A stretch of 64,000 bases of DNA, from IMG/VR virus record IMGVR_UViG_3300044825_000904, positions 1 through 64,000 of that record; one strand, given 5' to 3'. How positions within the stretch are numbered: the stretch's first letter is position 1; every line of letters starts with the position of its first letter. This document shows positions 37,601 to 47,600 of this stretch, in pieces. The notes beneath the pieces are model-generated. The model searched no databases. It had not been told where the DNA came from and saw only the letters and a program-made list of their open reading frames with translations. The translations under genes and the position numbers were made by a program. The DNA is from a virus.

Positions 37601-40600
37601 TCGTATTTAGCCGACATAGCATCATCTAATGCTTTCTGCTGTATTGTGGCTTGCTTGTTTAGGTAATCATTAAACTCCTTGTAATTAATTACTTTAGGTT
37701 TAACTGTTTTACCCTCAACAACCTTTGGAGCAGACACAGACTCAATGAATGCGGTAGCTTTATTTATGTACTCAGGTAGGTTAGTTACTAAATCAGGGTT
37801 AATAGAAGTAAATCCTTTAGCAATGTTCTTATCTTCAGGAGATAAGTTTTTTCTTTTTGCTATACTAGATATTCTACCTTTAAGTTTATTGGCATCAAAC
37901 AAGTCTTTTGCATAATCTGCTTTCTCAATAATTTGTTGCACTTTAGCAATGAATTTATCAAGCATAGCTGGGTTAGCAAGGTTAGACTTTAACCCATTGA
38001 AAATAGCTGATTGTTGAAAAGGTGTAATAGCCCCTCGTGAAACCATTGACTTCAATGTTTCGCTAAGACTTTTTGTAATTCTTTTTACAAAGTCTACACC
38101 TTTCTTAGCTCCTCTGATCTCAGCCTCGATTTGACTAGACACTAACTTAGCATTACTAATAGCTACCTTATCCTCTGACTTCTTAAAAATATCTAATACT
38201 TTACCTATAATAACACTTCTTTGCTCAGCCGTCTCTGCTTTACCATCTAAAGCAGTTAATAAAGAATTAATTGCTTTTGTGTCCAACGCACCTTTAGGTA
38301 ATTTTTTGAGTGTTAAATTAACAAGTTTTTTAGCCTTGTTTGCAAAGTCCATTCCACTCTTAGCAGCTTTCTCTTGTAGTTTTAGTTTCTCTTGTAATGA
38401 CTTCATCTCATCTACAAGAATCATTGTTGGTTTAATACCCAACACCTTCTTTACAGATGGAGGTGATACTTTCTTAGCTGTACCAAGTGAATAGTTCATT
38501 TGTCTGATCATCTCTTCTTTCTGAGTTTGGTCAGCATCGATGTACTCTTGGTTTGTTTTTTGAAATTCAGTTATAGCTTTTTCTTTTACAGCTAATGGCT
38601 GACGTTTAGGGAATGCTTTAACTAAATCTTCTGCTTTTTTAATACCGTTTTTTATTGCTGAATTTTGCTCATCAGACAATTTTGTAGCTTTAGGTGTTTC
38701 AGTAGGCTCTTGTTTTTTTGACAACAAAGATTCAATCGCTTTTGGATATTTTTGCTGCATTTGTAAATCTTCTGCAGCCGTAATCTCCTCGCCATTATAT
38801 ATTCTATCTGCTAATTCCTGGACTTTTGTCCATTCCTCTTGAGACATCTCTGTTGGCTGAGCTACTTCTTCGACTTTAACTTCTTCGGTAGGGACTTGAG
38901 GTTCTGATTGGGGTTCTCCTTCCTCCACTTCTCCGCTAACTCCGGTTTCTGGCTGTACAGGTACTTCACTTGTTGTTTGCTCTTGAATGGCATTTTTTGG
39001 TAGTTTAGATAGTTCTTGATTATTTTTTTCTATTTGTGCTTCTTTTTCTTTCATTGAAGCAGTAACATCTGTAACTAAATTAGGGTCTTTACCTACAATA
39101 GATTCAGACATCTGCTCTAATTCAGATTCAATTTTAGCATTATCTGCTAATATAGTAAATGCTTTTCTTTGACTTTCTACAGGAATTTGATCAGGTATTA
39201 AATCAAGAATTCGCTTAGATTCATTTAATGCTTTTAATTGATTTTCAGCATCCTCTTTTGTGATGACGCCAGTTGATAAATCAGTTGTTATTTTAGATAT
39301 TGTTAATTGTGCATTTTCTGGGTCTTGAATCAAAGACTTCATTGCAACAAAATCATCATTAGATAAGTCTTTGCCTTTTAAAGCAGATTGAGCTGCCATG
39401 ATAGGTGCTCCCATAATTAGACCACCAATACCTTCAACATTAGCATCGTATATAACTTTGCCTAGAAATTCTTTAGAAAGTATTTCAGGATTCTTAAATA
39501 AATCTATGTTATTTGCTTTATCATAAATTTCTTTAGTAATCATTTCTGCAGAAGATTGTAATGCTCCTGTTTCAGCTTCAACTCCATAAGACTTTGCAGC
39601 ACTTTCTGCAGTCTTTAATAGTAATTTACCAGCAGTACTTTCTGCAAACTCTTTGGTTGCTTTGCCTATTAAATCCATTGTTGCGTTTGCAGGTATTTTT
39701 GATAATACCGCAGAAACAAATTTTCCAACAACAGGAGTTAATGCAGGAGCACCTTGTTTTAATAATCTACCAAAGCTAACATCTTCTAAATAACCAGATA
39801 TAATTGCAATAGGTAATGTGATTTTTTTCCTTTCATTTTCATCCATTGATGCCAATGCCGGATCATTATCCATTTGTTCGTTTAGGCTTGCATATGTTTG
39901 CATCGCACCAGTAGCAAAACGACCATATCCACCAGATGCCATTATAGGTAAACTTTCAGCTATACCTAATGTCGCAAGTGGAAGAATTCCTTCTTTCTTC
40001 TTCTCTTGAATAAATTCTTCTGTAGTTCCCTTTGACTTTACTTCTTCGTATCCCTTTTTAAGAATAGGTTTGAATGTATTTATAACTTCCTTTTTAGATA
40101 AGTCTTTAACTTTTGAGTTAATCTCCTCTTCAGTAAGTTTACCTTTACCTTCTTTTATAACTTGGTTTCTTAATTCAGCTTTCTTTTCCTTGCTTGCATA
40201 ATCTATACCCATTAAATCAAGCAATTCAATACCTGCATCAATAGTAGACCGTTGAAATCCTTGTGCAGAACTTTCCAGACCATTTATAATTGAATTCCAA
40301 AGAGCTCCTCCCCAATTACCTTGCTCTGCTTTTTTCTTATAGTTTGCTACAGCTTTCTTTTTTAATTCAAGATTTGCTACATCAACCTCACTTGCTTGAT
40401 TATTAAGTGCCTGAGATCTTTGGTTTAATTCCTCTTGTCTTTTTTGTAAGTCTTTTTGAAGTGTAATTAATTGGGGATCAGACGGATTAAGTTCAGCTAA
40501 TTGCTGAAAAGAATTTAAGTCATCTTGAAACGATTTCGAGTCAGCATTAAATGCCTTGATATCAGATGCCACAAGTTTTGATTTCTCAATGACGCCTTTA

Positions 40601-41043
40601 CTTAAAGCATTAACATCTTGTTTATTTTCTAACCAAGATTTATCTTTTAAATTATATGGTTTTGGTTTTTCTGGTGCACGAAGAAGCTCGCCCTCGGTTG
40701 AAGGTAGTTCTTGTTTAGTAGGCTCTTGTGCTAAAAGTTTACTTCCTGATTGACCAAATGATGCCGATGGTCCAGTTACTATCTGACCTTTGGAAACCGA
40801 AGAAGGCTTCGTAGTTTCCGAAGGAGTAGCTGAAACCATACCTTGAGTCTGGTCTTTTTTTTTTGACCAAAACTGGCCTACAAATTCTTGTTCAGATTTT
40901 GTATAAAGATTCTGCTCCTTTAAGGTATTATACAATCTCTTCTGTCCATCAGGACTACCGAACTGATTAACAAACTCATCATAAGATTTGGTATATAATT
41001 TGTCCTTACTTAATTGATCGTATAATCTTTTACCGTTATCCAT
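34696..41043 (-). CDS. Very large internal virion protein, 2115 aa
   Basis: N-terminus has two related units of about 26 residues (4-29 and 35-60): KRLYDQLSKDKLYTKSYDEF and KRLYNTLKEQNLYTKSEQEF. Long coiled-coil regions rich in Glu/Lys follow (about 150-250, 560-900), then a predicted helical core with ISNAKLVSSQIEAEIRGAK-like stretches. Near the C-terminus is RMAFGPFSGYSMAMKDK and a hydrophobic pair (about 1890-1920, GIGAFFIGVANYI). It resembles the very large polyvalent or ejection proteins of Bacteroidetes and marine podoviruses, which are packed with DNA and may enter the cell with the genome. Confidence 0.75.
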   Translation of the reverse strand: MDNGKRLYDQLSKDKLYTKSYDEFVNQFGSPDGQKRLYNTLKEQNLYTKSEQEFVGQFWSKKKDQTQGMVSATPSETTKPSSVSKGQIVTGPSASFGQSGSKLLAQEPTKQELPSTEGELLRAPEKPKPYNLKDKSWLENKQDVNALSKGVIEKSKLVASDIKAFNADSKSFQDDLNSFQQLAELNPSDPQLITLQKDLQKRQEELNQRSQALNNQASEVDVANLELKKKAVANYKKKAEQGNWGGALWNSIINGLESSAQGFQRSTIDAGIELLDLMGIDYASKEKKAELRNQVIKEGKGKLTEEEINSKVKDLSKKEVINTFKPILKKGYEEVKSKGTTEEFIQEKKKEGILPLATLGIAESLPIMASGGYGRFATGAMQTYASLNEQMDNDPALASMDENERKKITLPIAIISGYLEDVSFGRLLKQGAPALTPVVGKFVSAVLSKIPANATMDLIGKATKEFAESTAGKLLLKTAESAAKSYGVEAETGALQSSAEMITKEIYDKANNIDLFKNPEILSKEFLGKVIYDANVEGIGGLIMGAPIMAAQSALKGKDLSNDDFVAMKSLIQDPENAQLTISKITTDLSTGVITKEDAENQLKALNESKRILDLIPDQIPVESQRKAFTILADNAKIESELEQMSESIVGKDPNLVTDVTASMKEKEAQIEKNNQELSKLPKNAIQEQTTSEVPVQPETGVSGEVEEGEPQSEPQVPTEEVKVEEVAQPTEMSQEEWTKVQELADRIYNGEEITAAEDLQMQQKYPKAIESLLSKKQEPTETPKATKLSDEQNSAIKNGIKKAEDLVKAFPKRQPLAVKEKAITEFQKTNQEYIDADQTQKEEMIRQMNYSLGTAKKVSPPSVKKVLGIKPTMILVDEMKSLQEKLKLQEKAAKSGMDFANKAKKLVNLTLKKLPKGALDTKAINSLLTALDGKAETAEQRSVIIGKVLDIFKKSEDKVAISNAKLVSSQIEAEIRGAKKGVDFVKRITKSLSETLKSMVSRGAITPFQQSAIFNGLKSNLANPAMLDKFIAKVQQIIEKADYAKDLFDANKLKGRISSIAKRKNLSPEDKNIAKGFTSINPDLVTNLPEYINKATAFIESVSAPKVVEGKTVKPKVINYKEFNDYLNKQATIQQKALDDAMSAKYDKLLEEGKVTSNMNVADIEDYLKGVQENPKSFDYPKSVQVLKDSREFFEDSKKEVLEMIKNGEVNKEDLPLIKKFIDMNLLRMSSMDAFKAAKSLENFIVNGSTANMGLILDTYTGALKADQMLKLLEYKKRVVDKKIKLGGYKKYVYALGDIPYYLSNKKVKKLSDVYQENWLKELGHIDNFGSTYFGKPWEDIKEAMGYDRIEQGAVQTKQAVIDFSNKIEEKYKDRKNGEHNFLTSYTANELAMVGILYREATNMDTKQYFDERKKNIKETIEYLEEQEENKDLAERLRDIYEKLDIENATSGKEVFDRANPVIREALNDYISEYQKWYPEFARIAKEQFGIILSPDANYLPDFWEKTVDYDPEADVFSTRGFSIGHDIVNTKPAGNFIAPKYPDGLPRNADGSVNKIINFDFFQNNNRALTSTIGNVKTAPGMNQYLGFVNSPAFRYIIKNKYSRDLFKDKMDYTIRSLTNNAKTPKSGAIFDFLAPLYSYLGKAGARLGLSSVFAASKQTLPLFLNTLTYLNKNSGKMLEAMKIINDPKVMEWMNKMPYTVSVRSKESVTSIDFASKLLDKGDYSTKDKAAKSIKSALDFIIDKRLVPADVYIARTSWLAIYLNELQKLGVKDFDFDGYDSPESIKAAKEAERIVKKEHNQSMSELLPRLYSGKDSARKFARMAFGPFSGYSMAMKDKIKANSAILFDTNFKATKEEKADAAKSMVATLIEQTMFNGLRWGIGAFFIGVANYIDNEEEDEDTKTLKAMQEAQRMGTSTLQSFTGSLPFVEEEAEQYAINGLLDLVDYLHAYITNKEDGKMSPEQEAAWKKFESGGEESMPETYEEKQRKKTKEKINKPLRIFIPETEGKFDAMMSLMGGTTAVSYEVGKKVIFDNFMELYKGGYTDKYDKFHPYTEEEKQKILNRMYLAPGEITVFPTEYRSIQNKRKKNFIKNVLKREDYDKKMEAEFNKTN

Positions 41044-41055
41044 AAATTCTTGTTA

Positions 41056-42507
41056 TTATTTATCGTCCAATAGACCTGGTTTTTTATTCGTACCCTTGTA
41101 ATCAAATAAGGTTCTGTTAGGATTATTGCCAGCTTGAACCCAATCTCTTTTTGCTGTTTCGGACGTACCATATTCCTCGCCCATTCTATTGTCCTTTGTT
41201 AATCTTTGGTATATAGCATCTGGGTCTATTCGTATTCTATCATATGTTCCACCCACATTAGATCCCTTTACTTTATTTCCGTTTTCGTCTTTTTTAAATA
41301 TATTAAATCCAATTACATCATTACCACGTTTTAATGGTTCGACTATAACTGAACCTGTTGGGTACAATCCAGCTATTTCAGATAATACTTGTGGGTTTGT
41401 TGGGTCTTTTCTAAATGTTTCGGACATACCTACAGCGTGTCCATATAAATCTCTTCTTTTTGTTACAGCTTCAGGAGTTTTTTCAGCTTTATCCGGTTTA
41501 GGAGGTGCCCACCCAGCAGTCTCACTTTCCTTCTGCCCAACACCTACTTCAATTTGGTCTCTAACATAAGACTGTGCTGCTTTCTTTTGAGTATCAGTAA
41601 GCACTGGAGTAAGAACCCCATTTACTCTTTCTGCAGAAATAATATTCTCAGCAAGCACTCCATTTGCTATTAATTGTTTTTTCTCAGCTTCTGTTTCCGC
41701 AAATTGGTATCCTCCTGCATAATCCATTAAAACACTAGCGGCTTTAAATGGCGTTACTGTTAATGCATTAACTTGAAGTTCAAGTGCATTTTTATATGAA
41801 GAATTTTGTCGAGCATTTTCAATAAGTTCAATTCTACCTCCTCCGAGATTTTTAGCAATACCATAATCAGATACACGCTTTAAGAATTCGGTAACACCAT
41901 TATTCAAGTCAACTTTTTCATCAATAATATTATATTGATTAATCATTGACACTGGACTATATACATTAGTTGGTGCATCAACAAGACCTGTTTTAGGATT
42001 TACTTTAGCTCCATAAACACGTAATGTGTCTGGATTAACATAAAGTTTTCCGTCTTTAATATCAAGTTGTTGACCATATTTTTCTGAACGATATCTACCA
42101 AATCCAGACATTTTTCCGCTTGCATTCATTTTTTGAATGCCTTCCATAATCCCTGCATTATTTTTAAGGGCTTTTGATACATTACCCCAATCAGTCATAA
42201 GCGTATTTTTCTTCAGCTTATAATCTGCCATAGTAATGGCACCTTTCTTCAATAAATCGTATTGAGTTTTTAGTGCATTACGAGCTTCATCTACACCTTT
42301 ATACAAATATTCATTTGTTGTTTGGTCTGTAGTACTTTCGTATTCACCAATTTTTTGAAAAGTTTCAGAAAAATCATTTTCAATTTTTTCTTTTTCTGCT
42401 TTTCTATCTTCATTTATCTTGTTATACTGATCAAATAACTGCGTACCAATCTTACCCCAATCTGTTGGAGGAACTTGATTGCCTACATATCCTGCGTATT
42501 CTGCCAT
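41056..42507 (-). CDS. Internal virion-type protein, 483 aa
   Basis: MAEYAGYVGNQVPPTDWGKI, then a long charged helical region (NEDRKAEKEKIENDFSETFQ), a mid-part with DVGNVSKALKNNAGIMEGIQ-like helices and later beta stretches. No domain recognised. Position between the 2115-aa protein and the Ala/Gln-rich protein suggests it is part of the same ejected internal core. Confidence 0.6.
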   Translation of the reverse strand: MAEYAGYVGNQVPPTDWGKIGTQLFDQYNKINEDRKAEKEKIENDFSETFQKIGEYESTTDQTTNEYLYKGVDEARNALKTQYDLLKKGAITMADYKLKKNTLMTDWGNVSKALKNNAGIMEGIQKMNASGKMSGFGRYRSEKYGQQLDIKDGKLYVNPDTLRVYGAKVNPKTGLVDAPTNVYSPVSMINQYNIIDEKVDLNNGVTEFLKRVSDYGIAKNLGGGRIELIENARQNSSYKNALELQVNALTVTPFKAASVLMDYAGGYQFAETEAEKKQLIANGVLAENIISAERVNGVLTPVLTDTQKKAAQSYVRDQIEVGVGQKESETAGWAPPKPDKAEKTPEAVTKRRDLYGHAVGMSETFRKDPTNPQVLSEIAGLYPTGSVIVEPLKRGNDVIGFNIFKKDENGNKVKGSNVGGTYDRIRIDPDAIYQRLTKDNRMGEEYGTSETAKRDWVQAGNNPNRTLFDYKGTNKKPGLLDDK

Positions 42508-42517
42508 GTTTGATTAA

Positions 42518-43429
42518 TTAAAAAGTAGAATTAGCATACCACTCATTGTTAATTGGATTCCATGCATACTGCTGGTCAAATGCACTTTGTGGTGCACGAA
42601 GTCCCGATAATTTAAAAGCATCATATTGTCCTTGAGCAGCTCTTAACCCTTGTAAATTTTGGTTATAATTAAAATTAGACTTCATTGCACTTTGAGCAGG
42701 AGTCATAATTCCTTGCGGCATCATTTTATTTAACTGTGGAGCTAATGCTTGTTGTGCATTAGTGCCAATTTGTTGAGTCTGCTGATTAGTTAATTGACTT
42801 TGATACGGCTTTAAATTAACTCCTGTTGTATCTTGTCCCCATAAAGGTTGGTCTTTCATATATTGACCAGCAAGATTGCCAGCTGTCTGAGCAATTCCTT
42901 GAATCCCCATGTTGATTTGGCTTTGTCCATAAGCAGCCGCAGCTTGAGCTCCTTCTAACCGTTGCTGTTCTAATCCTGATTTTCTAGCTAAATTTCTTTG
43001 TTCTACCCCTTGAGCATTTTGTGCTTGAGCTAAGTCACGTGCATATTGAGCTTGTTGAGCTTGTGCTGCTAACTGTAAATCTTCTGCTTGACCTTGTTGG
43101 TTTAGTGCAGTAAGACCACCTAATACTCCAGCTGCACCAATATCCCTTAACCCTTGTAGCTGTTGTGCTTGTCTGGCTTGAACATTTTGTTGAGCCATTT
43201 CTAATCCAAGAGTAGGAACTTGCAAACTTTTAAATTTGTCAGCCTCTTGCATTTGGGCTAAAGATTGAGCTGCTTTGCTTGCTGCATCTTCTGCTTCTCC
43301 TTTAGCATTTGATCCTTGAATAATATTTAATGCAGAACCACCAGCAGCTACGGCTCCTGTGACACCAGCTGCTATTATAGGTGCTGTTAATGCTGTTCCA
43401 GCTATTAATGATGCTGTTATTGCTGCCAT
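42518..43429 (-). CDS. Ala/Gln-rich internal virion protein, 303 aa
   Basis: N-terminus has an Ala/Gly hydrophobic segment (SLIAGTALTAPIIAAGVTGA, AVAAGGSALN), then long Gln/Ala-rich helices (QQNVQARQAQQLQGLRDIG, AQAQQAQYARDLAQAQNAQG). Such N-terminal hydrophobic plus Ala/Gln-rich proteins are typical internal ejection proteins of podoviruses (T7 gp14 type). Likely forms part of the DNA delivery channel. Function by analogy. Confidence 0.7.
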   Translation of the reverse strand: MAAITASLIAGTALTAPIIAAGVTGAVAAGGSALNIIQGSNAKGEAEDAASKAAQSLAQMQEADKFKSLQVPTLGLEMAQQNVQARQAQQLQGLRDIGAAGVLGGLTALNQQGQAEDLQLAAQAQQAQYARDLAQAQNAQGVEQRNLARKSGLEQQRLEGAQAAAAYGQSQINMGIQGIAQTAGNLAGQYMKDQPLWGQDTTGVNLKPYQSQLTNQQTQQIGTNAQQALAPQLNKMMPQGIMTPAQSAMKSNFNYNQNLQGLRAAQGQYDAFKLSGLRAPQSAFDQQYAWNPINNEWYANSTF

Positions 43430-43430
43430 G

Positions 43431-43838
43431 TTATAATAATTTAATCATTTCTGTACAATTGGTATTTGATTTTGTAAATCCACATTTTTCGTATTTACTA
43501 ACCAAACTCTTATTAATAAGACAAGTCCAAACAGCTTTATGCCCTGCATCCTTACAAGCCTGAGATATTGTTTCAATTAATAACTCAATAGCCTCGTGTC
43601 TATCCTTATCCTTATATTTAAAATTAGATACTATAAACTCACAAAATGCGATCCCTGAATTAGTGAAATATGCAAAACCTGCACAAACATCCACATCTCC
43701 TTTTGAAATCATAAAACCACCTAATCCATTGTTGGGTAGCATTTCTTTTGGAGGGGCTTGCCATCTCCAATCTTTCCACCATTTTACCAATGTATTATCG
43801 TAGTCACTTTCGTTTAGTAACCTAATATTAAATTTCAT
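43431..43838 (-). CDS. GNAT-like N-acetyltransferase
   Basis: 135 residues. MKFNIRLLNESDYDNTLVKW, GLGGFMISKGDVDVCAGFAY, EFIVSNFKYKDKDRHEAIEL, KAVWTCLINKSLVSKYEKCG: the strand/helix order and the final 'sL...YekcGF' fit the GNAT fold, which moves acetyl from acetyl-CoA to amines. Such genes sit among tail or internal genes in many environmental phages; the target is unknown. A -7 element ends 5 bases before its ATG. Confidence 0.72.
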   Translation of the reverse strand: MKFNIRLLNESDYDNTLVKWWKDWRWQAPPKEMLPNNGLGGFMISKGDVDVCAGFAYFTNSGIAFCEFIVSNFKYKDKDRHEAIELLIETISQACKDAGHKAVWTCLINKSLVSKYEKCGFTKSNTNCTEMIKLL

Positions 43839-43842
43839 TCTA

Positions 43843-43850
43843 CAAATATA
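43843..43850 (-). promoter_or_regulatory. -7 element directly before the acetyltransferase
   Basis: TATATTTG on the minus strand ends at 43843; the ATG is 43838-43836. If used, the mRNA would begin at or very near the start codon (leaderless). No TTG at the expected spacing. Confidence 0.4.
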
Positions 43851-43859
43851 ATTAAATTA

Positions 43860-44588
43860 TCAAGGATAACTCTTGAATACGTCAGAAGTTACCATATACA
43901 TTTCTGTGTAATCTGTATCGTTATTTGTAAACTCTACGCTCAAGTAAGTTCCCCTTGTTGGGCTAGACTCAGCTACCGGGCTCTTCTCGTAAAGAATAAA
44001 GCTACCATTTGTTGGTGCGGTCCCAGTCACACTCACGGTTACTGTAGTCGCAGTGTGTGCAGTGATTGTTCCAATTAACGTAAGTACGCCTGCGTTAACC
44101 CAATAAAGAACGTCTCCTGTGCTAATTATATCACCAATATTAAACGCAAACGTAAGTACACCTGCCGCATACGTAGTCACATTACCTATGCCCTGTACAG
44201 ATGTCATAGACACATCGCTATGTGTGGCTTCGTTACGTCTGATATAAGCGTACCAAGTACCTTCTTTTAACGCATACCAATCTGCATCGATATACCCTTC
44301 TCCTTGGTCAGCTAAGATAGCTGTTTCCCAAGCAGTCGTTGAGTTGGTGGCTATTGTTTTAAATGACTTTGTTTGAGACGGCTCGTTATTAAATATGGTT
44401 GTTATTTTAGACGGGTACAATGTCCCATAGTAACTATTTCTAGTCGTATTGGAGTTATGCTTGTATAAATTACCGTTCTTAAATGTGTACAAATAATTAT
44501 TCATAGACACCATCCACTCTGGTAAATATGAGTGGTATGATGTCCATCCTGATAATCTCGGAGAATATGTTATTGTATAGTTAGCCAT
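43860..44588 (-). CDS. Tail-associated protein, 242 aa
   Basis: MANYTITYSPRLSGWTSYHS, YLPEWMVSMNNYLYTFKNGN, NNEPSQTKSFKTIATNSTTA. Aromatic and beta-rich, reminiscent of phage proteins with SPR or YD-like sheets found in tail tubes or spikes. Between the large BACON protein and the acetyltransferase gene; virion location likely. A promoter immediately upstream gives it independent expression. Confidence 0.65.
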   Translation of the reverse strand: MANYTITYSPRLSGWTSYHSYLPEWMVSMNNYLYTFKNGNLYKHNSNTTRNSYYGTLYPSKITTIFNNEPSQTKSFKTIATNSTTAWETAILADQGEGYIDADWYALKEGTWYAYIRRNEATHSDVSMTSVQGIGNVTTYAAGVLTFAFNIGDIISTGDVLYWVNAGVLTLIGTITAHTATTVTVSVTGTAPTNGSFILYEKSPVAESSPTRGTYLSVEFTNNDTDYTEMYMVTSDVFKSYP

Positions 44589-44595
44589 ATGCTTA

Positions 44596-44625
44596 CAAAT
44601 TTACTTATTTTAATATTACGGACAA
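44596..44625 (-). promoter_or_regulatory. Late promoter, near-leaderless
   Basis: Minus strand: TTG (44625-44623), 19-base spacer, TAAATTTG (44603-44596). The ATG of the following gene lies at 44588, 7 bases on, so its transcript would start at or close to the start codon. It overlaps the end of the BACON tail gene. Confidence 0.65.
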
Positions 44626-47600
44626 CTATAGAACGATGTTATTTGAATTGAACCATTATATCCAGGAGGAACAGTAGTTTGTGTTAATGTGGCTCCTGTA
44701 TAAGTATAGAACTTCTCTGTTGGATATGGCAATACATATCTTCTACCAACTGATCCAGGAACAATCGTAGTGTATGCATATCCTGTACCAGGAGAGCATT
44801 CTGATAACTCATAGTAAGTAGTTAATGTCTCACAACCCGTTTCTCCTGTAGGAGTAATTGCTAATAATGTCCCACCAGGGTTGTATTCTATTTCACCTGT
44901 AATAACATACGTACTACCCCCTGATGTAACTCTGTCATCTATGTTAAATATGCCGGTAGCATAACTTTGAGAGTTAGCAGTAGAGCTATCAAAGCAGTTA
45001 AACAATTGATACCAATAAGCAGCAGGAGTAGGACATCCTTGAAGTCCTGTAGGCTCAACATCTATTAAAACTCCTGCAGGCTCTTCATGTAAAACCTCAA
45101 TGATATTAAATGTAGAATCACCAAAAGTGACACGATCATTAAGTTCATAAGTACCTGCCGCATACTGAATTGTATATGGAGTACTAAATACATCACAGTT
45201 TAATAATTTATACCAATCGTATAATACCTCTTGACTGATATTTAATACTACATCATCAGCACAACTATTTATTGTTATGTCTAAATCTCTAGCAGTTGTG
45301 GTATTTTCTGTAACTGTAACTGTAATCAATTGATTATTAGAACCAAATCTATCACTTAATGTAACCCAAGTGTTAGTCGGAACAGTTATCTCCCAATCAG
45401 AATTAGACTCAATGTAAAATGTTTTGCTCTGAGCCAAACCATCAAATGATAAAGATGTAGGTGTTACCGATAATGAGCAAGTTTTAATTTGTCTATCATT
45501 ATCTAACGCTAAAACATAATGCTCAAAGTATGGATCAAACATTCCTAGTTTTACTGTATTAGTATCTAAGTTTGCTTTAAACCAGTTCTTCATTCCTTGG
45601 GATGAGACCTCAAATAAACCATTAGGTTGTAATGCCATAACAGCACCACGTCTAGCGTCAGTAAAGAATAAATCATTACCCCACTTAGTAAAACTTTCTG
45701 GGTTTAAACTAATACCATATTCTCCTTCGTAAGAAATTTGAGTACCCAATACCTCAGGAATAGATGCAACTACGCCTCCACCTGTTGAATCACTCAATAA
45801 ATTCTTACCATAAAGAACTTTAGATATCTTATTCTCTTGCAATACAACTAAATCTGTATCACGAGAGAATAGTTTTTGGATAGAACCAAAGAATCTATCT
45901 AAGTATTTAAAGTTTCCAAGTGATAAGTTAAACTCATTTAATCTATTAATTGCAGATGTCTGAGTATAAATACCGCTGTATGTAAGAGCTTGAACTAAAG
46001 TTTGCTGCTCATATCCCTCAATGGTAGAGTTTACACGTGGGCTAAACTGCATTGTTGCAGAATTCCACGCATCCCTAATTCTAAAACTTTCAACACCATT
46101 ACCAAAAGTAAATGCATTAAAATCAGAATTAAAGTCAAGTGTATTTAAATCTATTATCGCCGGAGCCCCCAATGCAATATTCTGATTGTCAACATTTCCA
46201 TAGTGATTGCCATCGATAATAGGATACGTTTGTGAAAGCTCATAGTATATATCTTGGTTAGTGTCAGTTGGAACAGTCTCAAATAAAGAAGGGAACTCAG
46301 ATTGTTGTAACGAAAATTCCGTATCAATAGCTGGTTCTGCTCCTCCTTGATAAGAGTAGAAATACATATACACAGGGTAAGCTAAAGATGTCGAACTTAT
46401 AGTTGATCCTTGCGATATACTTCCTGGTCTTCCCGAAGATAACTGTAAACCTCTTCTAAAACAAACATTTTTAGGACCAACATTTTCATCACTAGTTCCT
46501 AATGCAACCCATTTTTGGTATGCCCCATCCTCAACAAACCATTCTTCAATATTAACATAATCTCTTGTAGAGATAAATGTCTGGGTAATCCATTGGTCTG
46601 TCCCGTTTGTTTCTTTATACTTAAATGTTAATATAGCTCCCGCTTTAACAGGTCTATCTTCATCGTGAGCAGCAGTAGGGTCCCAATTATTTAATGTAAA
46701 GAATACTCCTGGTACAGGAGTATTATAATCTATGTAACCTCCGAATATATTTAAACATACTTCTGCTACATTCCCTCTGCAATTAACAACCCAATAATCT
46801 TTAAATGTATATCCACTATTAGCCGCAAATCTAATAGAACAAGTTCCACCCGAATAGGTTAATACTTGGTCTGCAGCAGAGTTAATAGTAATTCCACTAG
46901 CAACTAAAACTTTATAATTACCATTTTGAGATGCGTAATATTTAAAAGTAGTTCCTGCAACATTATCAATTTCTACATAAAATCTAGTATCATTGTCTCC
47001 AGTGTATACATTAGATGCACCTGTAGTCATTGTATCTAAACCTGAACCGTAGAATATAGCATTCTCAGCAACATTAAATCTATCAAAAACTAAAGTTGTA
47101 GCTGAACTAGGGTATCCTCCAACATTATAATCTTTATAATATGTTACAGGAGGTAACTCTGACGCTTCAATTTTTAATTTAAAATATACACCTGCAGGCT
47201 GAACTGAATCAGCACTGTTTAAGAAGTTGGCATTTTTAGATTCAATATCTAATACTTTATATTGAACATTAGTATTAGTTGCAGCACTTTTTAAATACAA
47301 ATAAGAACCAACCGATATTTTATCTTGGTCAGCTTGGTTAATTAAAAACCATTTAAACTGACCATCATTAAAATAAGTTAATGGGAATACATTATAATAG
47401 TCCTGCTTATCCTGCTTAATCATAAAGCGATAATGTGTAGCAAAAGATGGTGGCTGGTAAGTACCATCAATTGTGATACGAATATTATTCGCATCAACAG
47501 CATTAACAGGAGGTATGTAAATTGTATTAGTATTATCTGTTGGTGTAATCACAGTAGTTGTTCTCCCGTAATCATCCAAGTAGACAATACCAATCTCATA

